In this document: positions 24,727-33,893 of the stretch, piece by piece
How positions within the stretch are numbered: position 1 is the first letter of the stretch
Layout: every line of letters starts with the position of its first letter
From: JBBQWZ01 sp038210135
GTDB lineage: Bacteria; Acidobacteriota; Terriglobia; Bryobacterales; Bryobacteraceae
Reading direction: 5' to 3'
DNA length: 64,000 nucleotides
Assembly: GCA_038210135.1 (NCBI GenBank)
Contig: JBBQWZ010000009.1
Span: forward strand, 1-64,000
Position numbers and translations under genes: made by a program
Notes under the pieces: generated by a model
Seen by the model: only the letters and a program-made list of their open reading frames with translations
Told to the model about the DNA's origin: nothing
Database searches by the model: none

Positions 24727-25788
24727 ATGCTATCTTTCCGCCAAACCGCAATCCTTTTTCTCATCGTCGCGATCGCTTCACCCAACCCCGCGGCCGACTG
24801 GCTCAGCGCGCGCAACGACGCCGAGCGTTCGGGCTGGCAGCGCTTCGGCACCAGCATCAGCCCCGTAACAGCGCGCGACTTGAAGCTGCTCTGGAAGTTG
24901 AAACTCGACAACCGGTCCCGTGGCGCGAACTCGCTGACCGTCCCCACCATGCTCGGACCCATCGTCACGCATCGCGGCATCAAGGAGCTCGTACTTATTG
25001 CCGGCGCTTCGGGAACACTGTACGCCGTCGATGCCGATAAAGGAACGATTTTCTGGACGCGTCATTTCGCCGATGAATCGGCTCAGCCCGACGCCTGCGG
25101 CCTGGGTCTGACTTCGACTCCCGCCATCGCTCCCCAGCGTCCCGGGACCAAAATGCGCAGCGAGGACGATCAAGACGGCGGATCCACTCCGCTCCGTCCG
25201 TTTTACATCGTCAGCGCCGACGGGATGCTCCATACGGTCCGCCCGTCGGACGGCCAGGAGATGGCGCCGGCCCGGCGTTTCGTTCCCGCCCACGTGAATC
25301 TCTCCGCGCTCTCTTTATGGAACGGGATCCTGTCCGGTCAGACATCGCGCCATTGCGGCGGAGTGAAAGACGGCGATTGGTCACTCGACATCGCCAAGCG
25401 CGATGCGGACCCGATCTTCCATGCACGCAATACCAGCGCGCCGATCGACGCCGGTGCCTGGACCGAGCCGGACGGTACTCGCTGGACCTATCAGGCGGCG
25501 AAAGCCGGAGCCATTCTCGCGCTCAAAAACGGCAAGCCGGCTTGGACGTCGGCGAAACTGAACGCACAGCCTCTGCCCGCGGTGATCGTCAACGGTGTCG
25601 TCCTGGTGCTCACGGCCAAGGCGACGCTCTTCGGGTTCGATGCGCGGACCGGCAAGCAACTCTACACGAGTGGAGGCGCAATCCAAGGAACCGTGGACTC
25701 GAGCGGCCTCGCCGTCGCCAACGGCCACATCACCTTCGGAACCGCGGACAACATCCTCTACTGCTTCGGCTTCCCCATCGAAATGTAA
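24727..25788 (+). CDS. Exported PQQ-like beta-propeller protein (short paralogue)
   Basis: 353 aa. A signal peptide covers about 1-23 (LSFRQTAILFLIVAIASPNPAA). Propeller strands include LYAVDADKGTIFW, FGFDARTGKQLYTSG and, at the C-terminus, LAVANGHITFGTADNILYCFGF. That last block is nearly identical in pattern to the ends of the two minus-strand genes that follow. It is shorter than they are (480 and 520 aa), so blades are missing or it is a half-propeller. It is divergent from the cytochrome-HhH gene and convergent with the next propeller, with a 12-bp gap. Confidence 0.8.
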   Translation: MLSFRQTAILFLIVAIASPNPAADWLSARNDAERSGWQRFGTSISPVTARDLKLLWKLKLDNRSRGANSLTVPTMLGPIVTHRGIKELVLIAGASGTLYAVDADKGTIFWTRHFADESAQPDACGLGLTSTPAIAPQRPGTKMRSEDDQDGGSTPLRPFYIVSADGMLHTVRPSDGQEMAPARRFVPAHVNLSALSLWNGILSGQTSRHCGGVKDGDWSLDIAKRDADPIFHARNTSAPIDAGAWTEPDGTRWTYQAAKAGAILALKNGKPAWTSAKLNAQPLPAVIVNGVVLVLTAKATLFGFDARTGKQLYTSGGAIQGTVDSSGLAVANGHITFGTADNILYCFGFPIEM

Positions 25789-25800
25789 AGGCCATTCCGC

Positions 25801-27243
25801 CTAGCGTTCGAGGAAAATGCCGAACGCCCACAGTGTATTGTCGATGGTCGCGAAATAGACCCGCCCGTTCGCGACCGTCAGGCCGTTCCAATTCGCCGGA
25901 GCCGAAACCTGCTTTGCCGTCGAATACAGCTCCTTGCCCGTGGCGCCGTCGAGAGCGAACAACGTCGCGCGACCGGACCCCTTCGCGTCCTCGGAAGCGT
26001 ATTCGCCAGCCGACAGCGCGAACGCAATTCCACTCGTCACCAACGGAATTTGCGGAGCACTCATTTCTCGCATCCAGCGCTGCGTCAGCACCGGCTTGCC
26101 GCCCTGATCTTCCACCTCAAACGCCATCACGCCCGACTTCGGAGCGCCCCACACCGGCGCTAAAATCCATCGCGCGCCATCCGTGTCGGCCCACGTCGCG
26201 AAGCCGCCCCACACGCCGCGTCCGGAGGTCACAGTCGCGCTTTGCGCCAACACCTTCAGCCCATTCGAATCGAGCAGCGTGACCGCGCCTTTCGCGCCAG
26301 AGGCGACGATGACGTCGCGATTCTGAAACTGAAACACCGATGGCGTGGCAACCGCGCCCAGCCCGGAAGCCTTCGCCTTCACTACCAGATCCTTGTGGCC
26401 CAGAGCGAGCAATTCGCCGTCCCCGGTTTGCGCGTAGATCGTGTTATCGGTTCCGAACGCTAACCCTCCGACCGCGGCCTTGTACGAAAGCACCGGAGGC
26501 GCACCCGCCGGATTCGCCGGATCGATCCTACTCAAGTCGATAGCCCACACGCCCGCCGTTCCGCCGCAAGCGGCCGAAGTCGTCGTGTACACGTGCCCAT
26601 CGACGATCGCCAGGCTCGATGCCTTCGATCCCGCCGGAAGGAAAGGAACCGGCGTCACCAAATCCTCGCCCGTGGATGTGTTCAACACGTGTAGACGCCC
26701 GTCGCTCGACACCGCGAATACCGGCTTTTGCGAGTACACGCCCTTCGGAGCCATCAGTCCCCGCGGAACCTCGGCCGGAGCGCTTCCCGCCACCGCGGGC
26801 CGCGGACGCGTCGTGAAATTATTCGGCGGCGTCAGCGAAGGGAACGCGGTTGCCGCCACCGCGCACGCTCCGGATGCCTTCACTGAGCCTGCAAACTTCT
26901 TGTGCCAGAACACGCGATCGAGATCCAAATCAAGGGACCACATCGAGTCCGGCGCGCCAGTGACGAAGCCCAGCTCCTTGAAACCTTTGTAGGAAATCAG
27001 ATTGCCGATCACCACCGGCGGAGTCGCCGAGCGCGGACCGGCCCCCGCATTGTCCAGCTTGCGCTTCAAAACCAGTTGCAACTCGTGGACGTTTTCCTTC
27101 GTGATGCGCAGGTCGTTCTTCTGCCAATTGGTCCGCTGGGCATCGCCGCCGAAGAACGGCCAATCGAGCGGACGCCCTTGCGCACTTAACATCGCGACAC
27201 CAGCGATCGGAACGCCAGCGAGGAGCAACCAAACCGCTCGCAT
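25801..27243 (-). CDS. Exported PQQ-like beta-propeller protein
   Basis: 480 aa. A signal peptide covers 1-20 (RAVWLLLAGVPIAGVAMLSA). The opening DWPFFGGDAQRTNWQK resembles the start of quinoproteins, and later blades read LFALDGATGKELYSTA and LTVANGRVYFATIDNTLWAFG. It lacks the catalytic HDSWDYDSAYEP-type block of PQQ alcohol dehydrogenases, so it may bind a quinone or simply be structural. Its ATG overlaps the stop of the upstream gene (TAATG), so the pair is cotranscribed. Its position next to a cytochrome gene suggests electron transfer. Confidence 0.83.
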   Translation of the reverse strand: MRAVWLLLAGVPIAGVAMLSAQGRPLDWPFFGGDAQRTNWQKNDLRITKENVHELQLVLKRKLDNAGAGPRSATPPVVIGNLISYKGFKELGFVTGAPDSMWSLDLDLDRVFWHKKFAGSVKASGACAVAATAFPSLTPPNNFTTRPRPAVAGSAPAEVPRGLMAPKGVYSQKPVFAVSSDGRLHVLNTSTGEDLVTPVPFLPAGSKASSLAIVDGHVYTTTSAACGGTAGVWAIDLSRIDPANPAGAPPVLSYKAAVGGLAFGTDNTIYAQTGDGELLALGHKDLVVKAKASGLGAVATPSVFQFQNRDVIVASGAKGAVTLLDSNGLKVLAQSATVTSGRGVWGGFATWADTDGARWILAPVWGAPKSGVMAFEVEDQGGKPVLTQRWMREMSAPQIPLVTSGIAFALSAGEYASEDAKGSGRATLFALDGATGKELYSTAKQVSAPANWNGLTVANGRVYFATIDNTLWAFGIFLER

Positions 27244-28805
27244 TATTTCTGGCCTTCCAGTCCAAAGCAGTACAGAATGCTGTCGTACGTGCCGATGTAG
27301 ACGCGCCCGTTCGCCACCGTCAGACCGCTGAAGTGGTTCCAGGATTTGATCAGGTCGCCGCTCGAATACAGCTCCTTGCCGGTCTCCGCGTCGAGCGCGT
27401 AGAGCGTCGCGTGGGTCGAATTCTTGATCCGCTCGGGACTGAAATCGTAGAGGCCCTTATCGGCGTAAGCCTGGCGTGTGTTCTCGCCGTTCCCATAGGA
27501 ATACACGACGCCGTTCGCGATCAGCGGCGGCTCCGCCTGGTCCATATCGCGAGACATCCAGCGCGGTTTCAACTTAAACTTGCCGTTCGCTTCCGCCTCG
27601 ACCGTCAACGCGACGACCGCGCCGTGGACCACCGGACCGTAGGACACGGGCGGTTTGAACTCTGGATGCACGGGACCCCAGAACGGCGTCAGCACCCAGC
27701 GCATTCCGTTCGCGGCTTCCCACGTCGCCATGCTGCCCCAGATTCCGGCGGACTGAAAATCCGTTTCCTCGTTGCACATCAGCGGCGTCCGATCGAGCGG
27801 TGTCTGATGATTTGCGCCGCCCGCGTTGCGCGTATCGAGCAGCATCATCCGGCACTCCTTGCTGCCCGTCACCATCAATTCTTTGCCCTTGAATTCGAAA
27901 ATCGCCGGAGTCACCTGCATATCCAGATCGCGCTTCTGCAGCCATATCCAGTTCGACGGGATGTAATAATCTTTGATGTTCAGGTTGCCGTCTTCGACGC
28001 GCGCGCCGATCAACCCGTTGCCGTAAACCTGATTCGCCGGCTCGTAGCGCCCATCACCGGTCGGCGCCCAGGCGATCCCGGTCGAATCCACCGCCGCGCC
28101 CTGCCGTCCCCAAAGCCCGCCGCTCTTCGGCCTCGCCGCCATCACCTTGTGTTCCGGATCCTTCAGGTTCACCGCCCAGATCTGATTCGGATTTCCCGCG
28201 CAGCCCTGCGACGTGGTCGTAAAGAGAATGTCGTTCCAAAGATTCAACGCGTACGATTTGCCGTTCGGATACCCAAACAGAAAGGGCGGAGCGACATCCT
28301 CGCCATCCGCGAGATTCAGCGTATGGATCTTGCCGTCGCCGGTTAGCGCGTACACTTTGCGAACGCCAGAGGCATCCTTGGGACTCAATACCGGAGTCGC
28401 GGTCTGGCCCGTCGGACAAAGCGGATCGCCCGGGCTGCCACGCCGCGCCGGAGTCGGATAGGTAAAATGCTTCGACCAAATCAGTTTGCCGGTCGCGACC
28501 TCGATCGCATAGATGTTGTCGTCGATTCCAGCCTGCAGCGCAATTTCCTTGCTCCCGCCACCTGGCATTTTGACGTTCTCGGCGATCAACGGAGGAAACA
28601 GCGAATGCATCTCGTGCGGCTTGTTGTCGAGTTGAATCTTCCAGAGAAGCTTCAGGCCCTTCACGTTATTTTTGTTGAGGATCTTCTCGTCGCGCTGCCA
28701 ATTCTGCCGCTGCGAATTGCCGCCGTCTGTAGTCCACTCGGCGGCCCACGCCAGCCCGAAACTCAACCCGCCCGCCAGGGCCATCGCAAGGTATTTGCTG
28801 TTCAT
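27243..28805 (-). CDS. Exported PQQ-like beta-propeller protein
   Basis: 520 aa from ATG 28805. A signal peptide covers 1-21 (SKYLAMALAGGLSFGLAWA). The opening WTTDGGNSQRQNWQRDEKIL and the closing LTVANGRVYIGTYDSILYCFGL match its neighbours, confirming a local paralogue family. Inserts with more cysteines (for example GDPLCPTG, TSQGCAGNPN, TGSKECRMM, PLMCNEE) set it apart and could form disulphides or hold a ligand. It is first in a two-gene unit. The upstream frame to 28877 has no signal-like character. TACGAT ends 9 nt before the ATG. Confidence 0.83.
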   Translation of the reverse strand: MNSKYLAMALAGGLSFGLAWAAEWTTDGGNSQRQNWQRDEKILNKNNVKGLKLLWKIQLDNKPHEMHSLFPPLIAENVKMPGGGSKEIALQAGIDDNIYAIEVATGKLIWSKHFTYPTPARRGSPGDPLCPTGQTATPVLSPKDASGVRKVYALTGDGKIHTLNLADGEDVAPPFLFGYPNGKSYALNLWNDILFTTTSQGCAGNPNQIWAVNLKDPEHKVMAARPKSGGLWGRQGAAVDSTGIAWAPTGDGRYEPANQVYGNGLIGARVEDGNLNIKDYYIPSNWIWLQKRDLDMQVTPAIFEFKGKELMVTGSKECRMMLLDTRNAGGANHQTPLDRTPLMCNEETDFQSAGIWGSMATWEAANGMRWVLTPFWGPVHPEFKPPVSYGPVVHGAVVALTVEAEANGKFKLKPRWMSRDMDQAEPPLIANGVVYSYGNGENTRQAYADKGLYDFSPERIKNSTHATLYALDAETGKELYSSGDLIKSWNHFSGLTVANGRVYIGTYDSILYCFGLEGQK

Positions 28806-28883
28806 AAGATCAGGATCGTAACCGTTGACCTTATCAGAATATAGTGCCGCCGATCCCCCGCGTGGCCGACAGAGCAATGCCGC

Positions 28884-29159
28884 TTACGGACGACGGCAGC
28901 GGTACAGACCCACCCCAAGCCGGATGAACCCGCCAACCACCATTCCGAAACCGATGCCCAGAGCACGCGGCGAATGATTCGTACCCACCACAAATAGAAC
29001 CGCTCCGCCAATCAGCAGCAGCACGGCGGAGGTGATGTTCTTCTTGCCTTCGGCGACCCGCGCAAAATACGCAAGCGCGTTCGGATGTGGCATCGGAGGC
29101 GGCGGAACCTGTCCATAATTCGGATTCGGCTGCGGATATTGGACTGTTTGCGGATACAT
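28884..29159 (-). CDS. Small membrane protein with proline-rich N-terminus
   Basis: 91 aa from ATG 29159. Residues 1-27 are rich in Pro, Tyr, Gln and Asn (YPQPNPNYGQVPPPPMPHP). Two hydrophobic segments follow, about 43-61 (SAVLLLIGGAVLFVVGT) and 68-85 (ALGIGFGMVVGGFIRLGVG), then a basic end (LYRCRRP). The function is unknown. AAAGG 8-12 nt upstream may bind ribosomes. Confidence 0.65.
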   Translation of the reverse strand: MYPQTVQYPQPNPNYGQVPPPPMPHPNALAYFARVAEGKKNITSAVLLLIGGAVLFVVGTNHSPRALGIGFGMVVGGFIRLGVGLYRCRRP

Positions 29160-29405
29160 AATGCGTTGCCTTTCAAGCGGAAGTTTGTCTCGACAGACCC
29201 AGCGGCTTCGAACCTTGCGATCTTGGCTGCGCCCTGCCAACCACAGAAAGGAACAGCGGCTCGCCGGGGAGAAGATTAGGGAGCTTGAGAAACCAAATGG
29301 CTACCACCCTGTCGACAAACAGGCGCGGCTCTCTCGCTAGCGGCATGCTGAATAGAACGTCTGATAGCATTGCAACAGGTCGAGTCGGCGACCAGGAATT
29401 CGCTT

Positions 29406-29678
29406 ATGCCTTGCTTGTTAGTGATCATCATTCTGGCCTTCCCGCGCGTTGCGCTCGCCCTCATGTGGTTCTTCTCCACCTATCTGCAGCGCGCGTATCA
29501 CAACGACTTCATCCTGCCGCTCCTCGGATTTATTTTCCTGCCCGTCACGACCATCGTGTACGCATGGGAAATCAACAGCGGCATGCCCACCGAGGGAATC
29601 AATCTCCTGTGGTTATTGATCGCCGTCCTTATCGACTTCGGCGGAATCGGCGGCGGAGCGCGCCGTAAAAGAAGCTGA
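29406..29678 (+). CDS. Small integral membrane protein
   Basis: 90 aa. Three hydrophobic stretches cover most of the length: LLVIIILAFPRVALALMWFF, ILPLLGFIFLPVTTIVYAW and LLWLLIAVLIDFGGIGG. A basic RRKRS end favours an inside C-terminus. It is similar in style to short bacterial inner-membrane proteins of unknown role. The start could also be ATG 29370, but the extra residues are polar and weaken the first membrane helix. Confidence 0.65.
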   Translation: MPCLLVIIILAFPRVALALMWFFSTYLQRAYHNDFILPLLGFIFLPVTTIVYAWEINSGMPTEGINLLWLLIAVLIDFGGIGGGARRKRS

Positions 29679-29710
29679 CTCCTTACGATTTCAGCCCCCC
29701 GACGCGCTGA

Positions 29711-29716
29711 TATCCT
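29711..29716 (+). promoter_or_regulatory. -10 box (TATCCT) 7 nt before the operon's GTG
   Basis: TATCCT, then AACTCGA, then the GTG at 29724. This is the probable promoter of the 29724-33893 sugar operon, again leaderless. Confidence 0.5.
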
Positions 29717-29723
29717 AACTCGA

Positions 29724-30782
29724 GTGGCAACCCAAACATCCAACGTCTATCCGGCGATCCACAACGCCATGTGGCCGGGTCTCGTGGGCAAGGGTCCGGA
29801 TTCCGAGCCGGCTATCGATCTTGAGACCATGCTTCGTCTCACCGCGACCGCGGAGGTGGATGGTCAACACTTCGATGGCGTGGACTTGTTTCTGTCCCTG
29901 CCCCACACCGACATCGATTCTTCAGACGACGAGCTCAAGCGCCTGGCTGAAAATTTGGCTTCGAAGAACTTGCGCGCGGGTTCGCTCGTCGCCCCCGTTT
30001 GGGGCGCCACCGGAGGCGGCTCCGCGATGGGCAACGAAGCCGAACGCGGTGCCTTTCTCGAGCAAGTAGAAAAATCTTGCCGCATCGGCCGCAAACTCCG
30101 GGAACTAGGCATTCGCAAGTACGGAGTCATTCGCATCGATTCCGCGGCGAGCCCGTCAGACTGGGCCATCGATCCCGCCGGAAGCACCAAAAGAATCGCG
30201 CAAACGTTCCGTGAAGCCAGCGTCATCGCCGAGGATTTCGGCGAGCGCCTCGCGGCCGAAGGCGAGATCTGCTGGGCCGGAATGCACAGCTGGCGTCGCA
30301 ACGTCGAATTGCTCGAACTCGTGGGACGCCCGAAAACAGTGGGCTTTCAAGCGGACATGGCGCACACCATGCTCTTCACCGCCGGCTACAACGCCCCCGA
30401 AGACGCACTGCTTCCGGCGAATTTCGACTGGACGCACACTGACGAATTCGCCGCCGCCTATCGCAAAATGGCCAGCGGGCTCCGCCCCTGGACCATCGAC
30501 TTCCACGTCGCGCAAAACGACGGAACGGTGAAAGGCTCCGGCTCCCACGACAAAACCGGACGTCATTGTCTCCCCTTCGATCCCAATGGCAAAATGGACA
30601 TCGTCCGCGACGCCGGAGCTTGGTTGCGCGACGACGCCGGTCAACTAACTCGCGCCCTCGAACACATTTGCTGGGACGGCTGCATGTTTCCCAACTCTAC
30701 CCTGCTCGATCCCCGGACCTGGAACGACGTCCTCCGAACCATGCTTGCCGTCCGTGACGCGCACGGCTGGAACACCCAATGA
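29724..30782 (+). CDS. Sugar isomerase/epimerase-like TIM-barrel enzyme
   Basis: 352 aa from GTG 29724, with no signal peptide, unlike its three relatives in this window. Blocks at strand ends carry the expected acidic and His residues (VDLFLSLPHTDID, YGVIRIDSAASP, EICWAGMHSWRRN, VGFQADMAHTML, WTIDFHVAQNDG, HICWDGCMFPNS). It shares the xylose-isomerase-like fold in pattern, but is longer. Its stop overlaps the ATG of the oxidoreductase (ATGA). The operon context points to processing of an oxidised or free sugar in the cytoplasm. Confidence 0.78.
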   Translation: MATQTSNVYPAIHNAMWPGLVGKGPDSEPAIDLETMLRLTATAEVDGQHFDGVDLFLSLPHTDIDSSDDELKRLAENLASKNLRAGSLVAPVWGATGGGSAMGNEAERGAFLEQVEKSCRIGRKLRELGIRKYGVIRIDSAASPSDWAIDPAGSTKRIAQTFREASVIAEDFGERLAAEGEICWAGMHSWRRNVELLELVGRPKTVGFQADMAHTMLFTAGYNAPEDALLPANFDWTHTDEFAAAYRKMASGLRPWTIDFHVAQNDGTVKGSGSHDKTGRHCLPFDPNGKMDIVRDAGAWLRDDAGQLTRALEHICWDGCMFPNSTLLDPRTWNDVLRTMLAVRDAHGWNTQ

Positions 30783-31918
30783 AGAAGCTGAACATCGGCA
30801 TGGTGGGCTACGGCTTCATGGGCCGCACCCACTCGAATGCGTTCCGCCAGGCGCAGCGTTTTTTCGATCTCCCGTACGAGCCCGTCCTGAAATCGATCTG
30901 CGCACGCAACCCTGAGCGCGCCGAAGCGTTTGCCCGCCAGTGGGGTTATCAGTCCGCCGTTACCGATTGGCGGGAACTCGTCGCGTCGCCGGATATCGAC
31001 CTCATCGACATCGCGAGCCCCAACGACACCCATGCCGAAATCGCGATCGCCGCCGCCAAGGCCAGAAAAATGGTGATGTGCGAGAAGCCTCTCGGCAGAA
31101 ACGCGAAGGAAGCGGAAACGATGGTGGATGCGGTCGAAGCTGCGCACGTCCCCAACATGGTCTGGTACAACTACCGCCGCGTACCCGCCGTCACCCTCGC
31201 GAAACAGCTGATCGACGAAGGCCGCCTCGGCCGCATCTTCCACTACCGCGCGAAATTCCTGCAGGATTGGACCATTTCGACGGACCTGCCGCAGGGCGGC
31301 GAAGGACTCTGGCGTCTCGACGCGAAAGTCGCCGGCAGCGGAGTCACCGGCGATCTTCTCGCCCACGCCATCGACACCGCCCTGTGGCTGAACGGCGCGA
31401 TCGAAGAAGTCTCCGCGATGACCACCACCTTCATCAAAAGCCGCAAACACAATCTTACCGGCCAGGTGGAATCCGTCGGAATCGACGACGCCAGCCTGTT
31501 TCTCGCTCGCTTCACCAACGGATCGCTGGCGACCTTCGAGGCCACTCGCTACGCCCGCGGCCACAAGGCCTTGTATACTCTCGAAATCAACGGCGAAAAC
31601 GCATCCATCATGTGGGACCTCCACGACCTGCACCGTCTGCAGTATTTCGATCACCGCGACGAAGGCAGTCTGCGCGGCTGGCGGAACCTCCACATCACCG
31701 ATCGCGAGCATCCTTATATGTCGCACTGGTGGGTGCCTGGCCTCCAGATCGGCTACGAACATACCTTCACCCATCAGGCCGCCGACTTCCTAACGGCGGT
31801 GGGCACCGGGAAGTCCGCGTCGCCGACATTTCGCGAGGGCCTGCTCACCGACGACGTCACCGACGCCGTGCTCGAATCCGCCGCCACTCGAAATTGGGTG
31901 AAGGTCCACGCACGATGA
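30779..31918 (+). CDS. Gfo/Idh/MocA-family NAD(P)-dependent oxidoreductase
   Basis: 379 aa. The N-terminal Rossmann fold has the fingerprint VGYGFMGRTHSNA (9-21), and IASPNDTHAEIAIAAAKARKMVMCEKPLGRN includes the family's EKP with the lysine that acts in hydride transfer. The C-terminal domain contains GDLLAHAIDTALWL, whose Asp and His complete the active site. Members oxidise sugar hydroxyls, including C3 of glucosides. It overlaps both neighbours by 4 nt. No signal peptide is visible, so it acts in the cytoplasm. Confidence 0.9.
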   Translation: MKKLNIGMVGYGFMGRTHSNAFRQAQRFFDLPYEPVLKSICARNPERAEAFARQWGYQSAVTDWRELVASPDIDLIDIASPNDTHAEIAIAAAKARKMVMCEKPLGRNAKEAETMVDAVEAAHVPNMVWYNYRRVPAVTLAKQLIDEGRLGRIFHYRAKFLQDWTISTDLPQGGEGLWRLDAKVAGSGVTGDLLAHAIDTALWLNGAIEEVSAMTTTFIKSRKHNLTGQVESVGIDDASLFLARFTNGSLATFEATRYARGHKALYTLEINGENASIMWDLHDLHRLQYFDHRDEGSLRGWRNLHITDREHPYMSHWWVPGLQIGYEHTFTHQAADFLTAVGTGKSASPTFREGLLTDDVTDAVLESAATRNWVKVHAR

Positions 31919-31944
31919 GTCGAATCCGAATCCCTGGAGACATC

Positions 31945-32661
31945 ATGAATTTTCTTCGAACCGCGCTCTGCCTCTGCGCAACGCTGGCCACGCTCTCGGC
32001 GCAAGACTTCAAGCCACTCGATGAAACCGGCTTCCGCTCCATCTTCGACGGCTCCACTCTCAAGGGCTGGGATTGCGATCCGGATTTCTGGCACGTCGAA
32101 GGAGGCGCCATCGTCGGAGAAACCGTCGCCGACCATCAGCCGAAAGTAAATATCTTCTGCATCTGGCGCGACGGCCAACCGGCGGATTTCGAGCTCAAGC
32201 TGCAATATCGCCTGACCGGCGCCAACACCGGCAACAGCGGAATCCAGTACCGCAGCATCGAGCTTCCGAATGTCGCGAAATGGGTAATGAAAGGCTACCA
32301 GGCCGACATCGACGCCCAGCAAAAATATACCGGCCAGATTTACGAGGAACGCGGACGCGGCTTTCTGGCACTGCGCAGTCAGTTCAATTATGTGCCAGAC
32401 GGCAAGAAACCGGGCTCCGTCTCGTCTCTCGGAGAGGACGCGGTTCTGAAAGGCCTGATCAAGATCGACGACTGGAACGACATCCACATCATCGCCCGCG
32501 GCAACACCTTGATCCAGATCGTCAACGGCCACGTCATGAGCCAATTGATCGACGACGACAAGGCCAACCGCAAGATGGACGGCCTCATCGGCATCCAGCT
32601 TCACAAGACCACGGGGCCGATGAAAATCGAATCGCGCAACATTCGAATCAAGATTTTCTGA
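31945..32661 (+). CDS. Exported DUF1080 protein (3-keto-glycoside hydrolase-like)
   Basis: 238 aa from ATG 31945, with a GGAG 8 nt upstream. A signal peptide covers 1-19 (NFLRTALCLCATLATLSAQ). DUF1080 landmarks are FRSIFDGSTLKGWDCDPDFWHVEGGAIVGE (near 30-60), NSGIQYRS (about 104) and the closing GLIGIQLHKTTGPMKIESRNIRIK. The fold is a concanavalin-like sandwich. Some DUF1080 enzymes are now known to cleave glycosides already oxidised at C3, and the adjacent Gfo/Idh/MocA gene fits that. ATG 31915 overlaps the upstream stop and is an alternative, but lengthens the signal region. Confidence 0.87.
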   Translation: MNFLRTALCLCATLATLSAQDFKPLDETGFRSIFDGSTLKGWDCDPDFWHVEGGAIVGETVADHQPKVNIFCIWRDGQPADFELKLQYRLTGANTGNSGIQYRSIELPNVAKWVMKGYQADIDAQQKYTGQIYEERGRGFLALRSQFNYVPDGKKPGSVSSLGEDAVLKGLIKIDDWNDIHIIARGNTLIQIVNGHVMSQLIDDDKANRKMDGLIGIQLHKTTGPMKIESRNIRIKIF

Positions 32662-32684
32662 CTTCTTCCACGCTCGAAGGAACC

Positions 32685-33893
32685 ATGTCCAATCAAAATT
32701 TCATTCAAGAAGCCTTCACTGCCGGCGACGGTGTCGTCCGGCTTGCTCCCTGCTGGGTGCCGCGCTCGTTCCTGATGCCGGGCGGACGCCTGAAGCTCGA
32801 TACGCGCGACCTCTACGCACTCGGAGCGCATCGCGGCGGCATCGACGAACGCTGGTTCTCGTCCACCACGAAGGCCGCCAACGGACCTCTTACCGCCGAG
32901 GACGAAGGTCTCAGTTATATCGAATTCGGCGGCAAGAAGGCCCTGCTCAAAGAAGCCATTGAAACGGCTGGCGACAAGTTCCTCGGCGCTGACGTCATGC
33001 GCAAGTACGGGGGCTGGAACCTGCTTTGCAAATTCTTCGACAACCTCGGGCCCATCCCACACCACCTGCACCAGGACGACGCACACGCCGCCCGCGTCGG
33101 ACAGAAGGGCAAGCCCGAAGCCTACTATTTCCCGCCGCAATACAACTTCAAAGGCAACAATTTTCCGTACACCTTTATGGGCCTGAATCCCGGCACCACG
33201 AAGAATGATCTGCGCCGCTGCCTCGAACGCTGGAACGAGGGCGATAACGAAATCCTCCATCACTCGCGCGCCTACAAGCTGAAGCCCGGCACCGGCTGGC
33301 AGATCGATGCCGGAATCCTGCACGCGCCCGGCTCCCTGGTCACCTATGAACCGCAGGTAAACTCCGACGTCTTCGCCATGTATCAATCGTTAGTCGAAGG
33401 CCGCGCGGTGCCGTGGGACCTGCTCGTCAAGGACGTTCCACCGGAACACCATCACGATCTCGACTACCTGATTGAGATGCTGGATTGGCCCGCGAACACC
33501 GATCCGGAATTCGCTGAGCACCGCCTGTTCGATCCGAAGCCCGTTCGCGACGCCGCCCAGATGGCCGACGCCGGATACAGCGAAAGCTGGGTCGTTTTCT
33601 CGACGCCGCATTACTCCGCCAAGGAACTTACCGTGTTCCCCGGCCGGACCGTGACGATCAAGGATTCGGCGGCGTACGGCCTGATTCTCACGCAAGGGTA
33701 CGGCATCTTCGGCAAACACGAAGTGGAAACGCCCAGCCTGATTCGCTTCGGCCAGATGACTCGCGACGAATTATTCGTGACGGTAGACACCGCGAAAAAC
33801 GGCGTGAAGATTCAGAACCGCAGCGAGACGGAACCCCTGGTCATCCTGAAACATTTCGGACCAGGGAATCCCGACGCGCCACTAGGCCGTTAA
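32685..33893 (+). CDS. Cupin/phosphomannose-isomerase-like metal enzyme
   Basis: 402 aa. The central block HHLHQDDAHAARVGQKGKPEAYYFPP (about 126-150) has His, His, His and Glu arranged as in class I mannose-6-phosphate isomerases. A later GWQIDAGILHAPGSLVTYE supplies another His. A second cupin-like half (FSTPHYSAKELTVFPGRTVTI, then LILTQGYGIFGKHEV) lacks metal ligands and is probably structural. No signal is visible. The gene follows the DUF1080 gene by 23 bp with AAGGA as binding site. It probably isomerises the sugar released by the operon. The exact substrate is unknown. Confidence 0.78.
   Translation: MSNQNFIQEAFTAGDGVVRLAPCWVPRSFLMPGGRLKLDTRDLYALGAHRGGIDERWFSSTTKAANGPLTAEDEGLSYIEFGGKKALLKEAIETAGDKFLGADVMRKYGGWNLLCKFFDNLGPIPHHLHQDDAHAARVGQKGKPEAYYFPPQYNFKGNNFPYTFMGLNPGTTKNDLRRCLERWNEGDNEILHHSRAYKLKPGTGWQIDAGILHAPGSLVTYEPQVNSDVFAMYQSLVEGRAVPWDLLVKDVPPEHHHDLDYLIEMLDWPANTDPEFAEHRLFDPKPVRDAAQMADAGYSESWVVFSTPHYSAKELTVFPGRTVTIKDSAAYGLILTQGYGIFGKHEVETPSLIRFGQMTRDELFVTVDTAKNGVKIQNRSETEPLVILKHFGPGNPDAPLGR

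Noticed and set aside
30940..31914. Long arginine-rich frame before the DUF1080 gene
   Set aside because: Out-of-phase shadow of the Gfo/Idh/MocA gene; the signal peptide and binding site put the start at 31945.
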